Source of the DNA: an uncultured bacterium
GTDB lineage: Bacteria; Cyanobacteriota; Vampirovibrionia; Gastranaerophilales; Gastranaerophilaceae
Assembly: GCA_949294335.1 (NCBI GenBank)
Contig: CASFGO010000027.1
Location: forward strand, 1 to 64,000
Length of the DNA stretch: 64,000 nucleotides
Direction: 5' to 3'
Position 1 is the stretch's first letter. Every line of letters starts with the position of its first letter. The notes under the pieces were generated by a model that was given only the letters and a program-made list of their open reading frames with translations, was not told where the DNA came from and ran no database searches. Shown here piece after piece: positions 9,602-17,566 of this stretch. The translations under genes were made by a program, and so were the position numbers.

Positions 9602-10422
9602 GCATGGCCATATACAACTCTATCTAATCCTGTCATGTCTTTTTCAATCATGACATTTTTAAAACCAGCTTGCTCTAACAATTCATAAACAGCATTACCT
9701 TGATTATAACCAATCTCAAATGCAATAAAACCATTCTTATTTAGATAGTTTTTAGCATCAGGAATTATGCGTTTATAAAATTCTAAACCATCATTATCTT
9801 CTGTAAATAAAGCTAATTTAGGTTCAAATGACACTTCTTTCTGAACTTCAGTATTTTTAGGGATATAAGGAGGATTAGAAACTATAACATCAAATTTTTC
9901 ACCACTTAATTCTTTGAATAAATCTGATTTTAAAAATCGTATTTTTTTATCAACTTCTAACCTCTTAGCATTCTCTTGAGCGATACCTAATGCACAATTA
10001 GATACATCAACACTAGTAATTTCACAATCTGAACTTTGAGCAATAGAACAAGGTATACAACCAGAACCTGTACCTATATCTAATATACTTTTATAACCAT
10101 TACTTCTTATTGCATCTAATACCCTCAATACCAAATGTTCTGTATCACATCTTGGAATTAAAACATTCTCATTAACAACATATTTACTCCCCATAAAATC
10201 AGCAACCCCAATAATATACTGAATAGGAAGCTTAGTCCTTGCCCGATATTGAGCTTTTTCTTTAACGATTTTAAGTTTTTCATAATCTAACTTTACACCT
10301 CTTATAACATCTAAAGCAGTATAGTTACAATAATGCTCTATCATCATTTTTACTTCTATTTTTGCTTCAACTGGTGATATTCCGCTATTCAACAATATGG
10401 CAACAATCTCCTGAATGTTCAT
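9598..10422 (-). CDS. prmC: peptide chain release factor N5-glutamine methyltransferase PrmC
   Basis: Methylates the GGQ glutamine of release factors RF1/RF2 using SAM. The 274-residue protein has the N-terminal helical substrate-binding domain, the SAM motif LDIGTGSGCIPCSIA (about residues 114-128) and the catalytic NPPYIP at 183-188. In many bacteria it follows prfA; here it follows an unknown gene, with which it overlaps by 38 bases. The ATG at 10422 gives a normal-length N terminus. Confidence is high because both signature motifs are intact. Confidence 0.95.
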   Translation of the reverse strand: MNIQEIVAILLNSGISPVEAKIEVKMMIEHYCNYTALDVIRGVKLDYEKLKIVKEKAQYRARTKLPIQYIIGVADFMGSKYVVNENVLIPRCDTEHLVLRVLDAIRSNGYKSILDIGTGSGCIPCSIAQSSDCEITSVDVSNCALGIAQENAKRLEVDKKIRFLKSDLFKELSGEKFDVIVSNPPYIPKNTEVQKEVSFEPKLALFTEDNDGLEFYKRIIPDAKNYLNKNGFIAFEIGYNQGNAVYELLEQAGFKNVMIEKDMTGLDRVVYGHA

Positions 10423-10894
10423 CTAATATTTTTCCTATCTCATTCTTTAAATCCAATCTGGATAAACTCTCTACATCTAATTTTTCTATATTATATTTTT
10501 TACATAACCTGTCATAATAGTAAAGCTGTTTCTTTGTTGGAGATTCCTTAGACATCTTTACTTCTTGTAAAAATGTTCTTTTCTGCTTCTCAAACTCTTT
10601 TTGTTTCTCAATTAATGGAGCCTGAGATTTTTTATACTCATAATATTTCTTGCACTCTTTTATAAACAACAAACTGTCATTTATAAAAATTTCATCACTT
10701 ATTATATCCTTTAAAAATGGAAATCTTGATGAATTTATCTCTTGATAGTATTTTTCATCACCAATAAACTTATCAAATATATCTTGAATATCCTTATCAA
10801 GATTTTGTTTAACTAAAGCTCTTAAAAAGTTACACAAAGCACTTTTTTGAGTCTTATCTAAATCTAAATATATTCTTTTTTTTATCTCGTACAT
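10385..10894 (-). CDS. protein of unknown function upstream of prmC
   Basis: A 169-residue soluble protein, lysine- and glutamate-rich, predicted largely helical. The segment ECKKYYEYKKSQAPLIEKQKEFEKQKRTFLQEVK looks like a coiled coil. The C-terminal part (SPTKKQLYYYDRLCKKYNIEKLDVESLSRLDLKNEI) resembles the short helical SPTxxQ-type module found at the end of some DNA- or RNA-binding proteins, but I would not assign it. It starts two bases after the stop of the 64-residue gene and its 3' end runs 38 bases into prmC, so the three genes form a coupled unit. Confidence 0.7.
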   Translation of the reverse strand: MYEIKKRIYLDLDKTQKSALCNFLRALVKQNLDKDIQDIFDKFIGDEKYYQEINSSRFPFLKDIISDEIFINDSLLFIKECKKYYEYKKSQAPLIEKQKEFEKQKRTFLQEVKMSKESPTKKQLYYYDRLCKKYNIEKLDVESLSRLDLKNEIGKILDEHSGDCCHIVE

Positions 10895-10896
10895 AT

Positions 10897-11091
10897 CTAT
10901 TTCAAAGAATCTTTGATTACATCTTTAATGCCAAATTTTCTTTGAGAATTACGAAATGCAGCAAGCCTAGAATATAAATCCGATTTTAAAGGATTTGATT
11001 GATAAGCCTTTTCTGGTGTTTCATGTTCCTGCTCAATATCAGGTTTAACACCTTCAATTAATGTGAAGTTTTTAAATCTTTCTTTATTCAT
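10897..11091 (-). CDS. small protein of unknown function, first gene of the prmC unit
   Basis: A 64-residue basic protein with no signal or membrane segment (MNKERFKNFTLIEGVKPDIE at the start, KFGIKDVIKDSLK at the end). It has no recognisable domain. It is the first gene of the three-gene prmC unit. On the minus strand the sequence before it reads TATACT (a fair -10), then a short leader with ACGAGGTCCCTAT directly before the ATG, where GAGG serves as Shine-Dalgarno. Being short and low in conserved features it is less certain than its neighbours, but the spacing and the Shine-Dalgarno support it. Confidence 0.6.
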   Translation of the reverse strand: MNKERFKNFTLIEGVKPDIEQEHETPEKAYQSNPLKSDLYSRLAAFRNSQRKFGIKDVIKDSLK

Positions 11092-11199
11092 ATAGGGACC
11101 TCGTATATATACAAAGTATATATCTCAAAAAAAATTGCTTTTTTTATAACATTATATTAAGTATTGTAACGATAATTTTAATAAAGTCAAGGGGAAACA

Positions 11200-11265
11200 G
11201 TGAAAATACTTAATATGAGTGAGTTCTATAAATTATTTAACCATTTTATAAATATCATTTTTTGA
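11200..11265 (+). CDS. possible 21-residue peptide ORF with strong Shine-Dalgarno
   Basis: A GTG at 11200 is preceded by AAGGGG (11189-11194), five bases away, a better ribosome-binding site than many genes here have. A GATAAT hexamer at 11171-11176 could be the -10 of a promoter. The frame codes for 21 residues (begins MKILNMSEFYKLF, hydrophobic end FINIIF) and stops at a TGA inside the 3' end of rsmI, on the opposite strand. It could be a real micropeptide, an antisense transcript that merely looks translated, or chance. No homologue is known to me. Confidence 0.25.
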   Translation: MKILNMSEFYKLFNHFINIIF

Positions 11266-12033
11266 CACATGAGTTAGTAAAGATAGTATTTTAGAAATAT
11301 CTTTTGCAGAATAACCAGCATCTTTTAATGTAGAAATTTTCCTTTCTATATCAACATTATCATTATCTGATGTTTTATATACCATACAGACAATTTCACC
11401 TTTTATCCCATCTTTATAATGATTAATTACATTATCTATATTATCAACAACAGATTCTTCAAATAGTTTTGTTAGTTCTCTTGATAAAGCAACATTTATA
11501 TTTCCCTTAATTGCTTTTATAATTTCTAATGTTTTAATTATTCGATTTGGAGATTCATAGAATACAATATTAGAATTTGAATAAGAATTTAGAATATTTT
11601 TTATTTCATTTGATGTTCTTGGCATAAAACCAACAAATGTAAAAAATTCATCATCTCTTGGAGTTTGTGATAGAAATGTTGTAACAGCACAAGCTCCAGA
11701 AAGCGCAGTATAAGATATATTATTTTTAATTAATTCTTTTAAAAGCCAACTTCCAGGATCACAAATCATTGGAGTTCCAGCATCTGAAACCAATGCGACT
11801 TTTTTCCCTTCATTAAACAAATTCATAAAAAATTCTACACGGCTTTTTTCATTATACTTATGATAAGAAATAAGCTTTGTCTTGATATCAAAATGATTTA
11901 AAAGTTTTTGAGTAACCCTTGAATCTTCACATGCTATTACATCAACAGATTTTAAAACTTCAATTGCACGAAAAGTCATGTCTTGAAGATTTCCAATAGG
12001 AGTTGGAACAATATAAAACTGATACTCTCTCAT
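11233..12033 (-). CDS. rsmI: 16S rRNA (cytidine(1402)-2'-O)-methyltransferase RsmI
   Basis: SAM-dependent enzyme that 2'-O-methylates C1402 in the ribosomal decoding centre. The 266-residue tetrapyrrole-methylase-fold protein starts YIVPTPIGNLQDMTFRAIEVL. It holds ACEDSRVTQKLL, ALVSDAGTPMICDPG and FYESPNRI, the diagnostic RsmI motifs. Its ATG overlaps the TAA of the sigma-factor gene by one base (TAATG), so translation is likely coupled. It is the last gene of the aroA - flhB-like - sigma - rsmI run. Confidence 0.95.
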   Translation of the reverse strand: MREYQFYIVPTPIGNLQDMTFRAIEVLKSVDVIACEDSRVTQKLLNHFDIKTKLISYHKYNEKSRVEFFMNLFNEGKKVALVSDAGTPMICDPGSWLLKELIKNNISYTALSGACAVTTFLSQTPRDDEFFTFVGFMPRTSNEIKNILNSYSNSNIVFYESPNRIIKTLEIIKAIKGNINVALSRELTKLFEESVVDNIDNVINHYKDGIKGEIVCMVYKTSDNDNVDIERKISTLKDAGYSAKDISKILSLLTHVSKNDIYKMVK

Positions 12034-12677
12034 TAGTAATCCTGACGTCCCTTTGAAGCTAAGTATTCTCTAATACTAGCTAAAGCAGATTGCACAATTC
12101 TTGTAATTCTTGATGGGGATAAACCAACTTGTTTTGCAATATCTTTTGCTTGCATGTTTCTATAAAAACGATATTCAACAACTGTACGCTCTTTTTGAGG
12201 CAAAGTTGCAATTGCTTGTTTGATTAATTTACTAAGTTCAACAATTTCAGCTTTTTCATCAGGTAAAGCTGAAGGGTCTTTAATAAAATCAAAAGGCGAA
12301 TCATTATCAGTTGCAGAAGCTGCTAAACCATCAATAGATAAAATTGTTTCATAAACAGCTTCTTTAACTTTACCAGCTGATGTACCTTCTTCATCATCCT
12401 CATCATTGGAAGTATCAGTTTTATGTTTCATTGAATACCATTTATAACGATGTCTTAATTCATTTCTTATAGCCCATTTAACAGCTGTTCCCATATAAGC
12501 ATCATTATATTTTGCAAGCTGTTCTTCTGTTTTATTTTTAATCATAGCTTGCACTGCAATAATACCAATACTGACGAGTTCTTCATATTCAATCATATGA
12601 TTGGGAATTCGTCTTTGCTCTATCTTCGCAACCTTCTGGACTATACTAACATATTGTTTAAGTAAATTTTGATTCAT
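12033..12677 (-). CDS. sigma-70 family factor of the FliA/WhiG type
   Basis: A 214-residue sigma factor. Residues 1-90 look like region 2: EYEELVSIGIIAVQAMI is the typical tryptophan-poor region 2.1-2.2 and AVKWAIRNELRHRYKW resembles region 2.4. Region 4 is clear at the C terminus (LPQKERTVVEYRFYRNMQAKDIAKQVGLSPSRITRIVQSALASIREYL), with a helix-turn-helix. An acidic linker (DEDDEEGTS) sits between. Region 1.1 is absent, so it is not the primary factor. Its place directly after an flhB-like gene suggests the flagellar/type III class sigma-28, but the -35/-10 specificity cannot be read from this sequence. It follows the flhB-like gene by 20 bases and overlaps rsmI by one. Confidence 0.85.
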   Translation of the reverse strand: MNQNLLKQYVSIVQKVAKIEQRRIPNHMIEYEELVSIGIIAVQAMIKNKTEEQLAKYNDAYMGTAVKWAIRNELRHRYKWYSMKHKTDTSNDEDDEEGTSAGKVKEAVYETILSIDGLAASATDNDSPFDFIKDPSALPDEKAEIVELSKLIKQAIATLPQKERTVVEYRFYRNMQAKDIAKQVGLSPSRITRIVQSALASIREYLASKGRQDY

Positions 12678-12697
12678 TTTATATCGATATTTAATTA

Positions 12698-13780
12698 TTA
12701 CCTATTGTTTATGTTACCTTGATTTGATTTATTTTTCAAGTTGTAAACAAAAAGTAAAATTTCTGCTACAGCTTTAAATAATTCTGGGGGGATTTGTTGT
12801 CCTATTTCAACCATTCTAAAAACAGCTCTGGCAACAGGTGGATTATCGATTACAGGGACATTATTTTCTTCTGCTATTCGTATAATTTCTTTGGCAATTA
12901 ATTCTGCACCTTTCATTACAACCGTAGGAGAAAGCATCGTTTCTGCATCATATTTTAATGCGCATGCCACATGGGTTGGATTTCTTACAACAAAATCAGC
13001 CTCTGCTACAGAATCCATTGCTCCTTGTTGTAACATTTGCATACGACGTTGGCGTAATGCAGATTTTACATGAGGATCACCTTCTTGGTTTTTATATTCA
13101 TCTTTAATTTCTTTAAAAGACATCTTTTGGTCTTTCATAAACTTCCAACGAGTTACCCCATAGTCTGCAGCTGCAATTATTAAAAATGCGATACATGCTT
13201 TATAAATAAAATCTACAATTAATTTCCCAAACTCAACCATTACTGCAAAATTATTATCTACAGATGCAAGCATTAAAATAGATTCTAAATGATCAGAATA
13301 TACAACCCAACCAACAACGCCTAAAATAACTACCTTTACAATATTTTTAAATAATTCAAAAAAAGTTTTTATAGAAAATAAATTCTTAAAATATTTACTT
13401 GGGTTAAGCTTATCTAACTTTGGTATTAATGGTGCAATTGCAACCAATGGACCAACCTGCATAAAATCACCAATAATTGCAACAAACGCTGCAACAATTA
13501 AAACCAAACCAATAATTGTAACAGTAGGAATTAAAGCTGCTGACAATATATATTGATAACCAATTGTCGAAAGATGCTGATTTGGAATCTGTTCATATAA
13601 CGTTCTGAACAATCCATTTAACATATTCCACATCAATGGTGCCATCATATTTATAAAAGAAAAAACAATTAATAACGACAAAGCGGTTGAAACGTCTTTT
13701 GACTTCACAACCTGCCCTTCTTTTCTTGCCCTCTCTAATTTCTGAGGGGTGGCGTCATATTGTTTATCTTCATCACCCAT
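12698..13780 (-). CDS. flhB: FlhB/YscU-type type III export switch protein (copy 1)
   Basis: An inner-membrane component of the flagellar/type III export gate that undergoes autocleavage to switch substrate specificity. The 360-residue protein has the basic N-terminal stretch (TPQKLERARKEGQVVKS), four hydrophobic helices (about residues 30-210), the linker SFKEIKDEYKNQEGDP and the autocleavage motif NPTH at residues 267-270, followed by the cytoplasmic domain. A second full paralogue lies at 24507-25586; this copy differs by being followed by a sigma factor rather than FlhA. Whether it serves a flagellum or another export system cannot be told here. It follows aroA by 41 bases. Confidence 0.9.
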   Translation of the reverse strand: MGDEDKQYDATPQKLERARKEGQVVKSKDVSTALSLLIVFSFINMMAPLMWNMLNGLFRTLYEQIPNQHLSTIGYQYILSAALIPTVTIIGLVLIVAAFVAIIGDFMQVGPLVAIAPLIPKLDKLNPSKYFKNLFSIKTFFELFKNIVKVVILGVVGWVVYSDHLESILMLASVDNNFAVMVEFGKLIVDFIYKACIAFLIIAAADYGVTRWKFMKDQKMSFKEIKDEYKNQEGDPHVKSALRQRRMQMLQQGAMDSVAEADFVVRNPTHVACALKYDAETMLSPTVVMKGAELIAKEIIRIAEENNVPVIDNPPVARAVFRMVEIGQQIPPELFKAVAEILLFVYNLKNKSNQGNINNR

Positions 13781-13821
13781 GAGTATTTATTCCGATAGTT
13801 AAATTTTATGAAAATATATTA

Positions 13822-15102
13822 TCATAAAATAATCAGAGATTCCATTAATGATAAAAACTCAGGAAGAGATATATTTACCCACTGAAATTCATTTACCTTA
13901 ATTTGATTTTGGGATATTAAGCCTGCAACATACAAAGTCATTGCTAATCTATGATCATGATAAACTTCTACTTCAGATCCACCTTTAATTATCTGTTTCC
14001 CTCCAATTATAAAACCATCTGGAAGTTCATCAATATCAACACCCAATTTTCTAAATTCAGTAACAACTGCAGTAATTCTATCAGCCTCTTTATTTCTTAA
14101 ATCTCCGGCATCAGTTATTCTAGTTTCACCTTCTGCCTGTGTCGCTAACAGAGCAATAACAGGAAGCTCATCAATCAATCTTGGAATATCTGCACCTGAA
14201 ATATTACAACCTTTTAAATCAGAATATTTAATTCTTAAATCTCCTACTTTTTCCCCTGAAACAACTCTTTCATCTAATATTTCAAAATGAGCACCCATTC
14301 TTTGTACGACATCTATTATGCCTGTTCTTGTTTCATTCAACCCTACATTTCTAATTATTATGTCAGAATCAGGAACAATTAATGCTGCAACAATGAAGAA
14401 GGCAGCAGAAGATATATCACCAGCAACATCAATATCTTTTGCAATTAATTCTGATTTTTCAATACTTACCTTATTTTTATCAACAGAAATATTAGCTCCC
14501 ATATATTTAAGCATCAATTCTGTATGATTTCTTGAAACATATGGTTCTATAACAGATGTAACACCATCCGCATACATCCCTGCAAGAAGAATTGAAGATT
14601 TTACTTGGGCAGATGCAATAGGTGAATTATATTCAATCGAATGCAAATTACTACCTGTAATCTTTAAAGGAGCTTTACCATCATTTGATTCAATAATAGC
14701 CCCCATTTGTGTTAAAGGATTAATAATTCTTTTCATTGGGCGTTTTGATAAACTTTCATCCCCAATTAATGTCGAATTAAAATTTTGTCCTGCTAAAATA
14801 CCTGATACTAAGCGCATTGTTGTACCAGAATTTCCACAATCTAATAATCCATTTGAAGATTTTAATACTCCATTAGAATTAACTATTAAATTATGTTCAT
14901 CAATAAACTCAATATCAACACCTAAATTCTTAAATATACCTACTGTTGAACGACAATCTGAAGCATATAAAAAATTAGAAATTTTAGACTTTCCTTTAGC
15001 CAATGATGAAAACATAATTGAACGATGTGATATTGACTTATCAGCAGGAATAATTATTTCGCCACTTAAACCTTTTTGTAATTTAGAAACAACAACATCC
15101 AC
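13822..15102 (-). CDS. aroA: 3-phosphoshikimate 1-carboxyvinyltransferase (EPSP synthase)
   Basis: Joins shikimate-3-phosphate and phosphoenolpyruvate in the sixth step of chorismate synthesis. The 426-residue protein opens with IPADKSISHRSIMFSSLAKG, has the LDCGNSGTTMRLVSG phosphoenolpyruvate loop, and later the DLRNKEADRI and DHRLAMTLYVAG motifs. It starts at a GTG (15102) whose G is also the last base of the upstream TAG, a stop-start overlap that implies coupled translation. It is the only aromatic-pathway gene in the window and sits oddly in front of an export-gate gene. Confidence 0.96.
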   Translation of the reverse strand: MDVVVSKLQKGLSGEIIIPADKSISHRSIMFSSLAKGKSKISNFLYASDCRSTVGIFKNLGVDIEFIDEHNLIVNSNGVLKSSNGLLDCGNSGTTMRLVSGILAGQNFNSTLIGDESLSKRPMKRIINPLTQMGAIIESNDGKAPLKITGSNLHSIEYNSPIASAQVKSSILLAGMYADGVTSVIEPYVSRNHTELMLKYMGANISVDKNKVSIEKSELIAKDIDVAGDISSAAFFIVAALIVPDSDIIIRNVGLNETRTGIIDVVQRMGAHFEILDERVVSGEKVGDLRIKYSDLKGCNISGADIPRLIDELPVIALLATQAEGETRITDAGDLRNKEADRITAVVTEFRKLGVDIDELPDGFIIGGKQIIKGGSEVEVYHDHRLAMTLYVAGLISQNQIKVNEFQWVNISLPEFLSLMESLIIL

Positions 15103-15479
15103 TACTGTACCAACCTATCTGTTTCATTAAATATAACCATATAAAAATCAGGATGTGTTAAATTTGGATTATCCTTCATAAACTTTTTAACATTAAACTT
15201 TTCAATATATTTATCTAGTTTTGCAACAACTTTAGGTCTATCTTGATTAGCTATTTTTAGTTTATCAATATAAAGCTCTGCCATCAGTTGAACTTCTTCT
15301 TCTGTTAACATTGGTCTACCACCAATTTTTACTTCATCAGGCTCAACTTGCTCTAACCATTTTTTCTCTTGTTTTTTTTGCTGCTGCTCTTTTTTTTGTC
15401 CATCAGAATCTGTTGAGGCCCCCATCTCGATTGCCTGCTGTTCTACTTGAGCTAAAAAGTTATTAATAAAACTAAACAT
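15102..15479 (-). CDS. small charged protein of unknown function, coupled to aroA
   Basis: The product is 125 residues if it begins at the ATG at 15479. A TTG twelve bases upstream is in frame, but the sequence TTGGAG there is the Shine-Dalgarno of the ATG, so I prefer the shorter form. The first third is Gln/Lys-rich and disordered (DGQKKEQQQKKQEKKWLEQ). The second half is folded-looking and helical (MLTEEEVQLMAELYIDKLKIA, KKFMKDNPNLTHPDFYMVIFNETDRL). No family is recognised. Its TAG shares one base with the GTG start of aroA. Confidence 0.7.
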   Translation of the reverse strand: MFSFINNFLAQVEQQAIEMGASTDSDGQKKEQQQKKQEKKWLEQVEPDEVKIGGRPMLTEEEVQLMAELYIDKLKIANQDRPKVVAKLDKYIEKFNVKKFMKDNPNLTHPDFYMVIFNETDRLVQ

Positions 15480-15593
15480 TAAATTCTCCAAGTTTTATTA
15501 TAAAACAATTATCTAAAAAAGTTAAGAATATTTAATAATCAGGCACAAATATTTTGTTTTTGATAAAATTAATAAATGTGAGGTTGGGAGATA

Positions 15594-16952
15594 ATGAAAG
15601 AGAGAATTGCATTATTTATAATTTTATTAGGCTTAACTGCTTTTATTTATGTATTCCAGTATCATGTTAATACATTATGGGGATATGTTTTATTACTATC
15701 ATTTATGTCTGTGTATGGTTTATACTCCACTTTAGCAACCATCCATAAAAAAAGAAAACAAAGAAAATGCCCAATCAAAATAAATGAAGAATATAAACCT
15801 TTTGTATCAATAATGATACCTGCTCACAATGAAGAAAATGTTATTGCACATACTATAGAAAATATTATGTCATTAAACTATCAAAACTTTGAAATTATTA
15901 TTATTGATGATAGAAGTTCTGATAATACTCCAAATGTTATAAAAAATTTAGAATTAAAATACAAAGACAAAGTAAAAACATTAATAAGACAGCAGGGAGC
16001 ATTTCCTGGTAAATCTGCTGTTTTAAACGACGCATTACCTCTCGCAAAAGGGGATGCAATCCTTGTATTTGATGCAGATGCAACAGTTGAACCAGATTTT
16101 CTTAACAAAATGGTTCCTTGCCTTGAACCAGAAGATGTAGGAGCTGTTCAAGCACGAAAACTAATAAGAAACGGTTCATATAATCTCCTAACAAAATGCC
16201 AATACAATGAATATGTTTTAGACACATACTTACAAGTAGGAAGAGATGCTGTTAAAGGCGCTGTTGAGCTTAGAGGAAATGGAGAACTGATTAAAAGACA
16301 AGCTCTAGAAGATATTGAAGGTTGGAATAATTATACAATTACAGATGACCTTGATATGTCTACAAGATTACATATTAAAGGCTGGGATGTTAGATATTGT
16401 CCATCTGCTGAAGTATATGAAGAAGGAATCATTTATTTAGTTCCTCTATTTAGACAAAGAAGAAGATGGTTAGAAGGTACTATTAGAAGATATCTTGAAT
16501 ACTCCAGTGAAGCAATTAAATCTACAACAATGTCATTAAGAGCCAAATTAGACATGATTGCATATATTACACAATTTATTATGCCTTTATGGATGATTTT
16601 AGAAATAGTTATAAGAGCATTCAAAGCACTAACAGGCAAAGGAGTTCTTCAAAATGAAGTAGTATCATCAGTAATTATAGCCCTTATAACAGCTGTTGGA
16701 TTCTTCATGGCTATTAGATATAGCTTAAGACGATATGATAATCAAAAACGAATTGCAGCATTAATACAAGCAAGTTATACAGCAATTTATATGTTAATAA
16801 TTTGGTTCCCTATGGTTTTATTTATTTGTGGTAAAATATTATTCTGCAAGAAGGATATGAATTGGGGTAAAACAACACACGGGTTAGTTATAGAAGAAGA
16901 AGCTAGCCATCAAAATATAAATAGTAAAGAAAAAGAATTACAAGAGGTATAA
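15594..16952 (+). CDS. processive family-2 glycosyltransferase, membrane polysaccharide synthase type
   Basis: A 452-residue inner-membrane enzyme that would polymerise a beta-linked polysaccharide from a nucleotide sugar. Two N-terminal helices (about 5-45) precede a GT-A domain with all signature elements: IIIDDRSSDN (105-111), the metal-binding DAD at 160-162, TDDLD at 250-254 and QRRRW at 288-292. C-terminal membrane helices (about 320-430) follow. The QxxRW motif marks the cellulose/poly-GlcNAc/hyaluronan synthase type, but no partner gene (PilZ-bearing BcsA, PgaABD) is adjacent, so the product is unknown. A GGGAG Shine-Dalgarno precedes the ATG. Two bases separate it from apt. Confidence 0.88.
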   Translation: MKERIALFIILLGLTAFIYVFQYHVNTLWGYVLLLSFMSVYGLYSTLATIHKKRKQRKCPIKINEEYKPFVSIMIPAHNEENVIAHTIENIMSLNYQNFEIIIIDDRSSDNTPNVIKNLELKYKDKVKTLIRQQGAFPGKSAVLNDALPLAKGDAILVFDADATVEPDFLNKMVPCLEPEDVGAVQARKLIRNGSYNLLTKCQYNEYVLDTYLQVGRDAVKGAVELRGNGELIKRQALEDIEGWNNYTITDDLDMSTRLHIKGWDVRYCPSAEVYEEGIIYLVPLFRQRRRWLEGTIRRYLEYSSEAIKSTTMSLRAKLDMIAYITQFIMPLWMILEIVIRAFKALTGKGVLQNEVVSSVIIALITAVGFFMAIRYSLRRYDNQKRIAALIQASYTAIYMLIIWFPMVLFICGKILFCKKDMNWGKTTHGLVIEEEASHQNINSKEKELQEV

Positions 16953-16953
16953 A

Positions 16954-17490
16954 ATGAATTTAGAAGCTGTAAAAGAAAAAATTAGACAAGTTCCAGACTT
17001 TCCTAAAAAAGGAATTCAATTTTTAGATATAACAACTGGTATCAAAGATGCTGAAACTCTTCAACAAATGGTTGATTTCTTGTATGATATTTATAAAGAT
17101 AAAAAAATTGACTATGTTGCAGGGATTGAATCTAGAGGGTTTATTTTTGGCATGCCTTTAGCATATAAGTTAAATGCTGGCTTTATTCCTATTAGAAAAC
17201 CTAATAAATTACCTGCAGAAACAATTAAAGAAAGCTATGATTTAGAATATGGTTCTGATTCAATAGAAATACATGCTGATGCAATCGAAAAAGGTGCTAA
17301 TGTTGTTATTATTGATGATTTATTAGCAACAGGTGGTACAGCATGTGCTGCTTGCAACTTAGTAAAAAAAGCTGGTGGGAATGTTGATTCTGCAGCATTT
17401 ATAATTGAACTTACACCATTAAAAGGTGCAGAAAAAATCGAAAAAACAGGTGTTGAAGTTATCTCTATGCTTAAATACGATTTAGACTAG
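16954..17490 (+). CDS. apt: adenine phosphoribosyltransferase
   Basis: Salvages adenine with PRPP to AMP. The 178-residue protein has the family N terminus (IRQVPDFPKKGIQFLDIT), ESRGFIFGMPLAY and the PRPP-binding loop VVIIDDLLATGGTA (about residues 113-126). It is essentially continuous with the glycosyltransferase gene and is followed by a strong hairpin terminator, so the two genes form a short operon without an obvious functional link. Confidence 0.95.
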   Translation: MNLEAVKEKIRQVPDFPKKGIQFLDITTGIKDAETLQQMVDFLYDIYKDKKIDYVAGIESRGFIFGMPLAYKLNAGFIPIRKPNKLPAETIKESYDLEYGSDSIEIHADAIEKGANVVIIDDLLATGGTACAACNLVKKAGGNVDSAAFIIELTPLKGAEKIEKTGVEVISMLKYDLD

Positions 17491-17517
17491 GGGTAAACTT
17501 AAATTAATAAAGATACT

Positions 17518-17548
17518 AAAAACTCCTCTATGTAAAAGAGGAGTTTTT
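17518..17548 (+). terminator. intrinsic terminator after apt, probably bidirectional
   Basis: A perfect 12-bp stem pairs 17518-17529 (AAAAACTCCTCT) with 17537-17548 (AGAGGAGTTTTT), with a 7-base loop. The T-run on the plus strand and the A-run on the other side let it work for apt and for the converging metalloprotein gene that ends at 17567. Confidence 0.9.
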
Positions 17549-17566
17549 ACTTACGTATATCATTTA

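Noticed and set aside
15480-15491. TTG start of the 125-residue gene
   Set aside because: It overlaps the Shine-Dalgarno of the ATG at 15479.
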